Assembly: GCF_018332655.1 (NCBI RefSeq)
Contig: NZ_BOQL01000028.1
Coordinates: forward strand, 80,299 to 144,298
Origin: Actinoplanes auranticolor
Lineage (GTDB): Bacteria; Actinomycetota; Actinomycetes; Mycobacteriales; Micromonosporaceae
Direction: 5' to 3'
Length of the DNA stretch: 64,000 nt
Shown: one piece after another, positions 46,890-55,130 of the stretch
Position numbering within the stretch: the stretch's first letter is position 1
Layout of the letters: each line of letters opens with the position of its first letter
Notes under the pieces: generated by a model
Told to the model about the DNA's origin: nothing
The model's database searches: none
What the model saw: only the letters and a program-made list of their open reading frames with translations
Position numbers and translations under genes: made by a program

Positions 46890-47363
46890 ATGCGCGTCTA
46901 CCTGGGTTCCGATCACGCCGGCTACGAGCTGAAGATGCACCTGGTCAACCACCTCGGCAAGCAGGGCTACGACGTCGTCGACGTCGGACCGCACGTCTAC
47001 GACCCCGAGGACGACTACCCGGCCTTCTGCCTGGCCACCGGGGCCAAGGTGGTCGCCGACGAGGGCAGCCTGGGCATCGTCATCGGCGGCTCCGGCAACG
47101 GCGAGCAGATCGCGGCGAACAAGATCGCCGGCGTCCGCTCGGCGCTGGCCTGGAAGGTCGAGATCGCCCAGCTCGCCCGCCAGCACAACGACTCGAACGT
47201 GCTGAGCATCGGCGGCCGCGAGCACACCCTCGACGAAGCCACGGCAATGGCCGAAGCGTTCCTGACCACCCCGTTCTCGGGCAACGAGCGGCACGCCCGC
47301 CGCATCGCCCAGCTCGCCGAGTACGAGCGCACCCGCGAACTCCCGCCGCTCCCGGCAAGCTGA
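46890..47363 (+). CDS. rpiB: Ribose-5-phosphate isomerase B
   Basis: 157 residues. RpiB/LacAB landmarks: GSDHAGYELK at the N-terminus, CLATGAKV with the catalytic-region Cys, IGGSGNGEQIAANKIAGVR, NVLSIGGREHTLDEA. Interconverts ribose 5-phosphate and ribulose 5-phosphate. ATG is 6 nt behind CAGACT (46878-46883). It belongs with pepN and the Rv2466c gene in the conserved actinobacterial order. Confidence 0.95.
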   Translation: MRVYLGSDHAGYELKMHLVNHLGKQGYDVVDVGPHVYDPEDDYPAFCLATGAKVVADEGSLGIVIGGSGNGEQIAANKIAGVRSALAWKVEIAQLARQHNDSNVLSIGGREHTLDEATAMAEAFLTTPFSGNERHARRIAQLAEYERTRELPPLPAS

Positions 47364-47380
47364 CGGTCCCGCGCAACCTC

Positions 47381-47492
47381 AGCGGTTCGCGAGCCGGACG
47401 GTCGCGAGTCAGACGGTTGCGCTGACGAAAGGGTGTGCCAGGCAAGCGGTTGCGCGCGAGCCAAACGGTTGCGCGCGGGCTAACGGTTCCGG
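47381..47492. repeat. Degenerate short repeats around ACGGTTGCGCGCGAGCC
   Basis: Five to six copies of a 15-20 nt unit (AGCGGTTCGCGAGCC, ACGGTCGCGAGTC, ACGGTTGCGCTGAC, AGCGGTTGCGCGCGAGCC, ACGGTTGCGCGCGGGCT, ACGGTTCCGG) fill the gap between rpiB and the next stop codon at 47480 and run into its coding end. Confidence 0.65.
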
Positions 47493-48175
47493 GGCAGGTC
47501 CTCGCGCGGCATCCAGTTGCGGCGCACGATGACCAGCTCAGCCTCAGCCGCGGCCAGCTGCTCGGCAGTGGGCCGGGCAGCGTCCCGGGCCCGCAACGCC
47601 GCACCGACGCTGACCTGCGACGAGCCGGAGCCGACCAGGCCACGCAGCCCCCGCTCGGACTGGTCGTCCCCGACGGCGCCCGCACCGGACGTCGGCCGGG
47701 CGACGGGCCGCGCGGGACGCCCGGGCGGCATGCCCGTCCGGGCGGGCCGGGCACCGGGCCGGGGAGCAGCCTCGGCCAGGTCCACCGGCACCGGCTCAAG
47801 ATCGGCCACCGCAGCCGTCTCGGCAACCGGCGGCACGGCCCCGGCCTGAGCGGCCCCGGCCCCGGCCTGAGCGGCCCCAGGCTGGGCCACCCCGGGCCGA
47901 TCGGCCCCGGACTGAGCGGTCCCAAGCCGGGCCACCCCAGGCTGACCGCCCCCGGGCTGACCCACGTCAGGCCGAGGGCTCCCGGGCCGGGCCGCCCCAG
48001 GCCGAGGGCTTCCGGGCCGACCGGCACCCGGCTGAGGCGCAGAGCGCCCGGCCACCCCATCGGTCACGGGCGGTTCCGGCGTCCCGGCGGTCGCGTCGGC
48101 CGGCGCGGCGGGCGGGGCCGCGGCCGACGAGGAGGCACGCAAGCGACGGCGTCGACGTTCGGGTTCTTCGCCCAT
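47480..48175 (-). CDS. Low-complexity disordered protein with a conserved-looking C-terminus
   Basis: 231 residues. A basic start (EPERRRRRLRASSSAAA) is followed by about 120 residues of Gly/Pro/Ala/Gln repeats with a five-residue beat (RPGSPRPGAARPGSPRPD, GQPGVARLG). The last 60 residues are better ordered (RGLVGSGSSQVSVGAALRAR, AAAEAELVIVRRNWMPRED). The ATG lies 7 nt behind TAGGTT on the minus strand. Function unknown; the repeats could mediate binding or simply be a spacer. Confidence 0.65.
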   Translation of the reverse strand: MGEEPERRRRRLRASSSAAAPPAAPADATAGTPEPPVTDGVAGRSAPQPGAGRPGSPRPGAARPGSPRPDVGQPGGGQPGVARLGTAQSGADRPGVAQPGAAQAGAGAAQAGAVPPVAETAAVADLEPVPVDLAEAAPRPGARPARTGMPPGRPARPVARPTSGAGAVGDDQSERGLRGLVGSGSSQVSVGAALRARDAARPTAEQLAAAEAELVIVRRNWMPREDLPRNR

Positions 48176-48204
48176 GACGCCGAACCTACCGTCGCCCGGC
48201 CCAT

Positions 48205-49446
48205 TCAGAACACCTCGGTGGGGTTCGGCATCCGATGCCAGCCGAAGGCGACCGAGGCCCGCCGCAGGCTGCCCGGGGTCAGCTCGCGGACCGTGCCGGC
48301 GGCCCCCAGCGCCGCGAGCGACGTGGCTCCCAGATAAGCCGAGCCGAGCTCCAGCACCGTGCAGGCCAGGTCGGCCGGCTCGGTGGTCGGCGTACAGGTG
48401 CCGCGGCCGTCCGGGCCCGCGGTGAGCCGCCAGCGCCCGGTGTTCTGCTCCAGCAGGGGATCGGTGACGTCCAGCACGACGTCGACCGGGGCCGCGTACG
48501 AGCGCGCCGCCAGAGCCTTCGGCAGGTCGACGATGCGGATCCAGAGGCCGTCGGCCAGGGTGCTGCCGAGCCGGCGGGGTTCGTCCACCAGGTACTGCAG
48601 CGGCTCGTCGAGAGCCGCGAAACCCACCGTCACCGAGCGGGCCAGGTCGATGGTGAGCAGGAAGTGCCACAGGGCGGCGTACGCGGCCGGGTCGTCGGCC
48701 ACCACCTCGCGGACCTGCACGTCGCTGTTCGGCCCGTGCCGGTCCCAGCGGCCCTTGGTGCGCCACAGCGCGTAGCCCGTCGGGCCGTGCGGAGTGTCGT
48801 AGACCACACCGCGCAGGCTGGTCGCGCCCTCGCGCTGGCTCTCGATGTCGGCCAGCACGTACCGCCACCAGCGGTCGTCGCGGCTGGACCAGCCGGTGCG
48901 CTCCGGGCGGATCTGCTCGTAGACCTTCGACAGCTCGGCGATCGCGTCCTTCGGTGCGATCAGGCGCAGCCGGTCCGCCGAGCCGGGTGCGAGCCCCGCC
49001 GGCGGCCGTACCTCCCGCATCATGATCTCCATCTGCAGGCGCGGCGCCGCCGGGCCGTAGCCGAAGCGCGGATAGATCTTGGTCTCGCTGGCCCAGAGGA
49101 CCGCGACCGGCTCGCGGCCCGCGGCCGCGATCTCCCGCAGCTGGCGGTGCATCATCCGGGTGAGCAACCCGCGGCGTTTGTGGGTCGGCGCGACGCCGAC
49201 CAGCGTGACGTGCGCGGCCGGCAGGATCGCGCCGGGCACGGTCAGTTCCCGGGTGTACGCCCCCGCGTGCCCGACGATGGTGCCGCCGTCCTCGGCGACC
49301 AGCGTCCGCTCGGGCTCGACCACCGATCCCTCGACGTCACGGCTCTCCGGCGTGATCTGGTCGTGGAAGGCGGAGCTCAGCAGGTCGGCGGCGGCCGGCC
49401 AGTCGTCGGCGTCGCCCGTCCTGATGGTGATCCCGGAGTCGTCCAT
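48205..49446 (-). CDS. Eis-like GNAT acetyltransferase
   Basis: 413 residues, the length of the Eis family (N-terminal GNAT, second GNAT-like and SCP2-like C-terminal domain). The acetyl-CoA loop is VGVAPTHKRRGLLTRMM; VLWASETKIYPRFGYGPA follows. The chain ends in a Phe, matching the C-terminal carboxylate used by Eis. Eis enzymes acetylate amines including aminoglycosides at many positions. 29 nt upstream of the disordered-protein gene, same strand. Confidence 0.85.
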   Translation of the reverse strand: MDDSGITIRTGDADDWPAAADLLSSAFHDQITPESRDVEGSVVEPERTLVAEDGGTIVGHAGAYTRELTVPGAILPAAHVTLVGVAPTHKRRGLLTRMMHRQLREIAAAGREPVAVLWASETKIYPRFGYGPAAPRLQMEIMMREVRPPAGLAPGSADRLRLIAPKDAIAELSKVYEQIRPERTGWSSRDDRWWRYVLADIESQREGATSLRGVVYDTPHGPTGYALWRTKGRWDRHGPNSDVQVREVVADDPAAYAALWHFLLTIDLARSVTVGFAALDEPLQYLVDEPRRLGSTLADGLWIRIVDLPKALAARSYAAPVDVVLDVTDPLLEQNTGRWRLTAGPDGRGTCTPTTEPADLACTVLELGSAYLGATSLAALGAAGTVRELTPGSLRRASVAFGWHRMPNPTEVF

Positions 49447-49545
49447 GCTGATTGTGTAACGGACGGCGCGCGCGACGGCGACCTATTTGTGGGCTCGTTA
49501 CTCTCGAAGCAGGGCGGCAACCGGCCGTACCGGGGAAGGGGAACG

Positions 49546-50154
49546 ATGCCTGAGCAACCGCAGTGGTCCGAGCGGACGCTCGACATGCCACCGCAGGATC
49601 CCTGGGCCGATCCACCCACGGCCCAGGTGCCGCCGCGTCCGGCCGCCGGGCCACCGGCCCAGCCGGCCGCGCCCGCCCCGCCGCCCTCGCCGTTCTCCAG
49701 CGGCCGCGCGGCGGTCAATCCGCACCCCCGCACCCGGCAGTTCGCGGCGGAGCACGAGCCGACCGGCACGGGCTGGCCGGACGACGAGGCGGCGCCGGAG
49801 CGCCGTCCGCTCGGCTGGCACATCGGGCAGCTGCGCCGCGGCGGCGAGTGGAGCTTCGCGGGCCTGTTGTTCGCGTTCGTCTGCTGGGGCATCTGGGCGA
49901 TCTCGTCCGACGGTGACCTCACCACGCCGGTGGTCGTCTTCTTCGTGTCGCTGCTGGTCGCGGCGGGTCTGTTCGCCCTGTCCCGGCTGGTCGGCCGGCT
50001 GGTGCTGGAACGGCAGTTCGGCCGGGTGCGCCGCACCGCCCGCGGTTCGCACATCGTCGCGGGCATCTTCCTGACCGGCGTCGGCCTGGCTCACCTGCGC
50101 CAGACGGAATGGGTCATGACGGCCTTCAACTGGACCGTCGATCTCTTCCGCTGA
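49546..50154 (+). CDS. Membrane protein with a Pro-rich cytoplasmic head
   Basis: 202 residues from ATG with GGGGAAGGGGA upstream. The first 100 residues are Pro/Ala-rich and disordered; two transmembrane helices follow (SFAGLLFAFVCWGIWAIS and VVVFFVSLLVAAGLFALSRL) and a weaker third near GIFLTGVGLAHL. No known motif. Divergent from the Eis-like gene. Confidence 0.75.
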   Translation: MPEQPQWSERTLDMPPQDPWADPPTAQVPPRPAAGPPAQPAAPAPPPSPFSSGRAAVNPHPRTRQFAAEHEPTGTGWPDDEAAPERRPLGWHIGQLRRGGEWSFAGLLFAFVCWGIWAISSDGDLTTPVVVFFVSLLVAAGLFALSRLVGRLVLERQFGRVRRTARGSHIVAGIFLTGVGLAHLRQTEWVMTAFNWTVDLFR

Positions 50155-50222
50155 CCCGTTCCGGGCGCGGGGTGTGGCGAGGATGACGCCTTAATGACCT
50201 CTGCGTGGGTACCTGCGCGACC

Positions 50223-51119
50223 ATGGTCGATGAACGAACAGGCGTCGTGGTCATCACGTGGCAGCGGCGCGAGGAGGCGCTGGCGGCCCTGAGCCGCCTG
50301 GTGGAGCTGCCGGAGCGCCCGCCGGTCGTGCTGGTCGACAACGGTTCGACCGACGGCACGGCCGAGGCGGTGCGCTCGCGCTTCCCTTCGGTACGCGTGA
50401 TCGCCCTGAGCGAGAACCTCGGCGCCGTGGGCCGCAACATCGGGGTACGCGAGCTCGACACGCCGTACGTGGCGTTCTGTGACGACGACACGTGGTGGGA
50501 GCCGGGCTCATTGACCCGGGCTGCGGACGTGCTGGACGCGTACCCGAAGATCGCTGTGCTCTGTGCCCGAATCGTCGTGGAGCCCAGCGGCGTCGACGAT
50601 CCGATCGTCACCGAACTGCGCGAGTCCCCGGTGCCGGGCCCGGACTGGCTGCCCGGCCCGGCGATCGGCAGCTTCCTGGCGGGCGCGTCGGTGGTCCGCC
50701 GGGACGCGTTCCTGGCCCACGGCGGGTTCAGCCGCCGGTTGTGGCTCGGCGGTGAGGAGGAGCTGCTCGCCACCGATCTGCTCAGCGGCGGCTGGGAGCT
50801 CTGTTACCGCGAGGACCTGGTCGTGCATCACCGGGCGTCGAAGCTGCGGGACGCCCGGCTGCGCCGCCGGGTCGGGATCCGCAACACCCTGTGGTTCACC
50901 TGGCTGCGGCGTCCGTTGCCGGCGGCGCTGCGCCGGACGATGTTCCTGGCCCGGACGGTGCCGCGCGACCGCACCTCGGCGCTCGCCGCCTGGGACGCCG
51001 CGCGTGGCCTGCCGTGGCTGGTCACGCAGCGGCGTCCGCGTCCGGCGGCGGTCGAGGCCCGGCTCGCGCCGCTCGACGCCGCCCAGCGCCGGTCGGCCGC
51101 CCGGCGCTACGTGGGCTGA
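50223..51119 (+). CDS. Family 2 glycosyltransferase
   Basis: 298 residues from ATG 50223 (GTG 50205 would add six residues). GT-A fold: VVVITWQRREEALAAL, VLVDNGSTDGTAEAV for nucleotide-sugar binding, the FCDDDTWWEPGS metal-binding DxD, and LWLGGEEELLATDLLSGGW as the catalytic region. No membrane segment. Acceptor unknown; no cell-wall cluster is adjacent. Confidence 0.85.
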   Translation: MVDERTGVVVITWQRREEALAALSRLVELPERPPVVLVDNGSTDGTAEAVRSRFPSVRVIALSENLGAVGRNIGVRELDTPYVAFCDDDTWWEPGSLTRAADVLDAYPKIAVLCARIVVEPSGVDDPIVTELRESPVPGPDWLPGPAIGSFLAGASVVRRDAFLAHGGFSRRLWLGGEEELLATDLLSGGWELCYREDLVVHHRASKLRDARLRRRVGIRNTLWFTWLRRPLPAALRRTMFLARTVPRDRTSALAAWDAARGLPWLVTQRRPRPAAVEARLAPLDAAQRRSAARRYVG

Positions 51120-51123
51120 GTGC

Positions 51124-52263
51124 TCACAGCGGGCTGGCGAAGTTCTGGGTCCAGACGAGCGAGCCGTTGGTGTCGGCCGCCACGCCGACTCCGATGTTCT
51201 TGAGCCCGCAGTTGAGGATGTTCGCCTTGTGCCCGGCGCTGTTCATCCAGCCGGTCATCACGTCGGCCGGGGTGCGCTGGCCCTTGGCGATGTTCTCGGC
51301 CGCGCCGGACCAGCGGTAACCGGCGTTGGTGATGCGGGTGGAGAACGCGACGCCCTCCGGCGTGGTGTGGCTGAAGTAGCCGCGCGCCGCCATGTCCGCC
51401 GAGTGCCCGCGGGCCGCGGCGGTGAGCCGGTCGTCGACGGTCAGCGCCGCGCAGCCGGCCTCGGCCCGTTCGGTGTTGACGATCCGCACGACCTCGGCCT
51501 CCAGTGCCGCGTTGCCGGTCGGCGCGGTGGTCGGCTTGGGCGCCGCGGTGGTCGGCGCGGGTGCGGACGGGCTGGCCGGCGTGGTGGTGGTGGCCGTCGG
51601 CTTCGGGGTCGAAGGAGTGGCCGGGGTGGTGCCGCCGGGGGCCGTACCGGTGGGGGCCGGGCTGCTCGGGGCCGGCGTCCCGGAGGCCGGCGGCGACGTC
51701 GGCAGGGTGGGTGGCGCGGTCTCGCCCGGGGTGACCGTGGCGGTGGCGCCGGGCACGGCGGAGGCCGTGGCCGTCGGGGCCGAGGTCGGCGGCGTGCCGT
51801 CGGTCGTGATGACCACCTTGTCGATGTCCGGCGCGGTGCCGACCGAGTTGGCGAAGGCCAGGTCGTTCTGGCCGGCGCGCAGCGTCGCGGTGAGCCGCAG
51901 AGTGGCCGGCCGTGACGTGCTCCGGGTGCCGGGGAAGACGATTGCGGTGGGTACGGCGCCGTTCACGCTGATCTGCGCGGTCCGGCTGCGCGCACCGGTG
52001 TACGTCACCGCGAGCCGGGCCGGTCCGTCCCTCTCGGCCATGACTCCGGTGATGGTGAGGATGCCCTGGCCACCGATGCCGGTGACCCGGCTGCCGCCGG
52101 AGCAGCGCCGGCAGTCGACGGTGTGGGCCCCGCCGGCGAAGGTGTTGACGGAGGCTTCGGCCTCGTACGTCGTGGTGCCGGCGCTGGCACTGGCCGCGAC
52201 GGCGATTCCGGCGACGACGGTGACGACGGCCATGCCGCCGACGATGAGGACGGGTCTGCGCAT
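51124..52263 (-). CDS. Secreted CBM35-like and CAP (SCP/PR1) domain protein
   Basis: 379 residues. Signal peptide (PVLIVGGMAVVTVVAGIAVA), then residues 30-150 a carbohydrate-binding CBM35/CBM6-like beta sandwich (TTYEAEASVNTFAGGA, CRRCSGGSRVTGIG, FANSVGTAPDIDKVVI). A 95-residue Pro/Thr/Ala linker leads to a CAP domain at 250-379 with VVRIVNTERAEAGCAALTVD, RGHSADMAARGYFSHTTPEG, GYRWSGAAENIA and GHKANILNCGLKNIGVGVA. CAP proteins are extracellular with debated functions; the CBM suggests cell-wall or glycan targeting. ATG 52263 starts the signal peptide. Confidence 0.9.
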   Translation of the reverse strand: MRRPVLIVGGMAVVTVVAGIAVAASASAGTTTYEAEASVNTFAGGAHTVDCRRCSGGSRVTGIGGQGILTITGVMAERDGPARLAVTYTGARSRTAQISVNGAVPTAIVFPGTRSTSRPATLRLTATLRAGQNDLAFANSVGTAPDIDKVVITTDGTPPTSAPTATASAVPGATATVTPGETAPPTLPTSPPASGTPAPSSPAPTGTAPGGTTPATPSTPKPTATTTTPASPSAPAPTTAAPKPTTAPTGNAALEAEVVRIVNTERAEAGCAALTVDDRLTAAARGHSADMAARGYFSHTTPEGVAFSTRITNAGYRWSGAAENIAKGQRTPADVMTGWMNSAGHKANILNCGLKNIGVGVAADTNGSLVWTQNFASPL

Positions 52264-52417
52264 GGTGATCCGAATCGTTGGGGGGTGGAGTGGGGGTGGG
52301 CGGTCCGGCGCCGACGGTAACGTCCTTTTTCGACACAGGTCTATTAGCTTCGGCTTAAATCTGGCAAGACCGGTGAACAGGGTTGACGGAGCGCACCGAT
52401 GGGCAAGACTGAGAGTT

Positions 52418-52795
52418 ATGGTCTTCCCATCCGAGAACCGTCCGCTCACCCCCGCCGAGGACGCGCCACCGCCGCTCCCGCCGGAGCTGGCCGGGACACT
52501 CGCGGGTCTCGAAGGCGCAGGTGAGGCGCCGCCGCGCCGGGAGCCGTCGCGGGTGCCGCGGACGCGTACCAGTGCGGTCTGGTTCGGGGTGTGGGCCGGC
52601 GCCGTCGGCCTGATCCTGCTGATCATCTTCGTCGCCCAGAACACCGGCAACGTGCGGCTGAGCTTCCTCTGGTTCGACGGCCAGATCCCGCTGGCCCTGG
52701 CGATGCTGATCGCCGGGGTATGCGGCGCGTTCGTCGCGATGGCCGTGGCCTCGGTCCGGATCATCCAGCTCCGCCGGCTGGTCCGCCGCCGCTGA
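52418..52795 (+). CDS. LapA/DUF1049-like membrane protein
   Basis: 125 residues. A Pro-rich N-terminal 50 residues precede two transmembrane helices: AVWFGVWAGAVGLILLIIFV and ALAMLIAGVCGAFVAMAVAS. Between them is AQNTGNVRLSFLWFDGQIPL, the LapA-domain signature, and the tail is basic (RRLVRRR). ATG is 7 nt behind AAGACT, with TTGACG about 16 nt further up. LapA-type proteins associate with envelope assembly factors. Confidence 0.85.
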   Translation: MVFPSENRPLTPAEDAPPPLPPELAGTLAGLEGAGEAPPRREPSRVPRTRTSAVWFGVWAGAVGLILLIIFVAQNTGNVRLSFLWFDGQIPLALAMLIAGVCGAFVAMAVASVRIIQLRRLVRRR

Positions 52796-52804
52796 CCACC
52801 CACG

Positions 52805-52837
52805 ACTCCGTCCGGCAGAGCCCGGGCGGAGTTTTTT
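52805..52837 (+). terminator. Rho-independent terminator
   Basis: ACTCCGTCCGG and CCGGGCGGAGT form an 11 bp stem with one G-U pair around a 6 nt loop, followed by TTTTTT. It ends the LapA-like gene just before the ArsR promoter. Confidence 0.9.
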
Positions 52838-52842
52838 GCGGC

Positions 52843-52871
52843 TTGACATGTGACCTAATGGTCACATAACT
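52843..52871 (+). promoter_or_regulatory. ArsR promoter with palindromic operator between -35 and -10
   Basis: TTGACA (52843-52848), 17 nt spacer, ATAACT (52866-52871), then 7 nt to the ATG. The spacer is filled by the perfect 20 bp palindrome ATGTGACCTAATGGTCACAT (52848-52867), so bound repressor would exclude RNA polymerase. The mRNA is predicted to be leaderless. Confidence 0.85.
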
Positions 52872-52878
52872 TGGTGTC

Positions 52879-53202
52879 ATGACGGACGACGACGACCGGG
52901 TGTTCAAGGCACTGGCCGACCCGACCCGTCGCTTCCTGCTCGACCTGCTCTTCACCCGCGAGGGACGCACGCTCACCGAGCTCGAGTCCGAGGTGGAGAT
53001 GACCCGCTTCGGCGTGGCCAAGCACCTCAAGGTGCTCGAGGAGGCGGGCCTGGTCGTGGTCCGCCGCTCAGGCCGGGAGAAGTTGCACTTCCTCAATCCC
53101 GTGCCGATCCGGCTGATCCACGACCGCTGGATCGACAAGTACACCGAGCGTCACGTGACGGCGCTCGTCGATCTCAAGAACGCGCTGGAGGACGAGACAT
53201 GA
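52879..53202 (+). CDS. ArsR/SmtB family transcriptional regulator
   Basis: 107 residues. Winged helix: DRVFKALADPTRRFLLDLLF, the recognition helix VEMTRFGVAKHLKVLEEAGL and wing LVVVRRSGREKLHFLN. No Cys-rich metal site (ELCVCDL) is present, so it belongs to the AHSA1-linked non-metal subgroup. Its stop overlaps the SRPBCC gene start (ATGA), and a palindrome sits in its own promoter, so it probably represses this two-gene operon. Confidence 0.92.
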   Translation: MTDDDDRVFKALADPTRRFLLDLLFTREGRTLTELESEVEMTRFGVAKHLKVLEEAGLVVVRRSGREKLHFLNPVPIRLIHDRWIDKYTERHVTALVDLKNALEDET

Positions 53203-53726
53203 CCACCGAGACGACCGCCCCGCCGACCCAGGTCTACCGCGTGTGGATCAAGACCACGCCGGAGAAGATCTGGACCGCGATCACCGACCCGGAGTGGACC
53301 GTCAAGTACGGCTACGCCGCCCCGGCCCACTTCGACCTCAAGCCCGGCGGCGAGTACCACTCCGACGCCACCGACGAGATGCGCGAGTTCGGCGAGCAGA
53401 ACGGCTTCCCGATCCCGGACCGCATCGTCGACGGCGAGGTCGTGGAGAGCGACCCGCCCCGGCTGCTGGTGCAGACCTGGCGGATGCTGATGGACCCGAC
53501 GACCGCCGCGGAGCCGTACACGACGCTGACGTACCTCATCGAGGAGATGAAGTCCCAGCCCGGCGTCTGCCGCCTGACCATCACCCACGAGATGGCCGGC
53601 GCGCCGGCCACGGCGACGATGGTCGCGGGTTCCCCGCTCGACGAGGCGGGTGGCGGTGGCTGGGCCTGGGTGCTCAGCGACCTCAAGTCGGTCCTGGAGA
53701 CAGGTACGTCGCTGAGCGGCCGCTAG
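53199..53726 (+). CDS. SRPBCC / AHSA1-like protein
   Basis: 175 residues in the START-like helix-grip fold: VYRVWIKTTPEKIWTAITDP, the strand pair HFDLKPGGEYHSD, DGEVVESDPPRLLVQTWRM and TITHEMAGAP before the C-terminal helix. These bind small hydrophobic ligands; they nearly always follow an ArsR gene in actinobacteria, as here with 4 nt overlap. Confidence 0.9.
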   Translation: MTTETTAPPTQVYRVWIKTTPEKIWTAITDPEWTVKYGYAAPAHFDLKPGGEYHSDATDEMREFGEQNGFPIPDRIVDGEVVESDPPRLLVQTWRMLMDPTTAAEPYTTLTYLIEEMKSQPGVCRLTITHEMAGAPATATMVAGSPLDEAGGGGWAWVLSDLKSVLETGTSLSGR

Positions 53727-53766
53727 CGAGCCGACGATGCCGGTCCGCACCGCCGGGCCGGCATCG

Positions 53767-54240
53767 TCAGCTGAGCCAGCCCTCGGTATCCCGGTGCCGC
53801 CCCAGCCCGACCGCGTCGAACTCGTCGTGGTGGCCCTCGCGGCCGACCCCCAGACGGGCCAGCACCTGCGAGATGGGGCTGCCCGCGGGATCGAAGGGTT
53901 CGTCCTCGTCGGCGAACAGCGGCCCCAGCGCCAGCCGGCCACCCGTCCACAGGGCCGCCCGCTGGGTCCCCACGCCGCCGAAGAACTCGGCTTCGACGTA
54001 GGCGACAGGTCCGGCGGCCGACCAGCCCGCAAGGCCACGGTCGAACTGTGCCGGCAACTTCCAGAAACCGAGCGGCTTGCTCGCGGATCCACCGCCGGCC
54101 GCGTCGAACAGCTCGTCGGTCAGGGGAATCAGCGACAGACCGGCGTCCAGCGTCACGAGCGCGGCAACCGGCCACCGCTGCACGACCGGGCGCAACACCT
54201 CGGGGTCGCCGATGAGAGCTTCAAGCGTGTACCCCAACAC
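53767..54240 (-). CDS. Protein of unknown function
   Basis: 157 residues with no membrane segment. N-terminal half is helical and hydrophobic (VLRPVVQRWPVAALVTLDAG), the centre beta-rich (FWKLPAQFDRGLAGWSAAGP), and the C-terminus carries a His/Asp-rich stretch (REGHHDEFDAVGLGRHRDTE) that could bind metal. It resembles small immunity-type or SUKH-like proteins only loosely. Stands alone between two plus-strand genes. Confidence 0.6.
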   Translation of the reverse strand: MLGYTLEALIGDPEVLRPVVQRWPVAALVTLDAGLSLIPLTDELFDAAGGGSASKPLGFWKLPAQFDRGLAGWSAAGPVAYVEAEFFGGVGTQRAALWTGGRLALGPLFADEDEPFDPAGSPISQVLARLGVGREGHHDEFDAVGLGRHRDTEGWLS

Positions 54241-54278
54241 CCACTCCTCGGTTTGACTGCCGCTGCCAGTCTCCAGGA

Positions 54279-55130
54279 ATGCCGACAGTCCCCGATGCCG
54301 CCACCCTGCGTCGCGTGATGAGCCACCCCGCCGTGTGGTCGGTGCTGGTGGCCGCTCTGCTCGGGTGGGCGGCGATGCCGTTCAACAACGGCCACTACGA
54401 GTACTGGATCAACTTCGACCCGCAGGGCGACGGGCAGCAGCAGGAGTGGGTGCAGACCCGGCGCATCTTCCGGTACACCTCCGGCGTGCTCTGCGGTCAG
54501 CTGCTGGCTCTGGTCGCGGGCGTCGCGCTGAGCCGGCGGCACCGGCACGCGGTGGCCCTGACGATCGCGGTGCCACTGGGTGCGGTGCTGGCCGTAGTGA
54601 CGGTCGCCCTGGCTTTCCCCTTCGCGTGGGTTCTGGAGAGCAGCCGGCCCGCCGCGGTGCCGGCGTTCGACGACCCGATCCTGACGCGGGTCCTGCTGGG
54701 CGAGCTGGCCGCCTACCCGCTGTACGCCGCGGCCGGAGTCGGCCTCGGCATCCTGGTCCGGCGCAGTGCGCGCCTCCGCAAGCGCAAGCGGCTGCTGGTG
54801 CCCCTGTTCCTGCTGTTCTGGACCGTCACCACGCTGACCGGGCTGGTCCAGGACGACGAGTACGACGCCTGGCCGTGGCTGCTGTGGGCCGTCCCGTTCG
54901 TGGCGGCGGGCACGGCGATCGCCCTGGCGGGCCTGTCGGCCGACGCGTGGGAGTTCCCGCCCGTACCGGTGGGGGACTGGGGCCGCTCCGCCACCCTCGC
55001 CCTGCTGGCGAGCGCTGCGGCGTACGCGCTGATCCTGAATCTGCTCGCCGTCACACGTCGCCGCGGTGACCGGCCGCCCGCTGACAGTCCTGCAGCCGGC
55101 TCCGGGCCGACTGCAGACGCTCACCCATGA
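54279..55130 (+). CDS. Six- to seven-pass membrane protein of unknown function
   Basis: 283 residues. Hydrophobic helices include SVLVAALLGWAAMPF, GQLLALVAGVALS, VALTIAVPLGAVLAVVTVAL, LYAAAGVGLGILVRR, LLVPLFLLFWTVTTLTG, LLWAVPFVAAGTAIALAG and LALLASAAAYALILNLL. It resembles the ABC-2-like permease relatives of unknown role but no ATPase gene is adjacent. The last 80 nt overlap the convergent gene ending at 55051, an unusually long antisense overlap. Confidence 0.7.
   Translation: MPTVPDAATLRRVMSHPAVWSVLVAALLGWAAMPFNNGHYEYWINFDPQGDGQQQEWVQTRRIFRYTSGVLCGQLLALVAGVALSRRHRHAVALTIAVPLGAVLAVVTVALAFPFAWVLESSRPAAVPAFDDPILTRVLLGELAAYPLYAAAGVGLGILVRRSARLRKRKRLLVPLFLLFWTVTTLTGLVQDDEYDAWPWLLWAVPFVAAGTAIALAGLSADAWEFPPVPVGDWGRSATLALLASAAAYALILNLLAVTRRRGDRPPADSPAAGSGPTADAHP

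Noticed and set aside
54153..55124. A 323-residue minus-strand frame opposite the membrane-protein gene
   Set aside because: It is Gln/Arg/His-rich with no domain and lies antisense to a frame with clear transmembrane helices.
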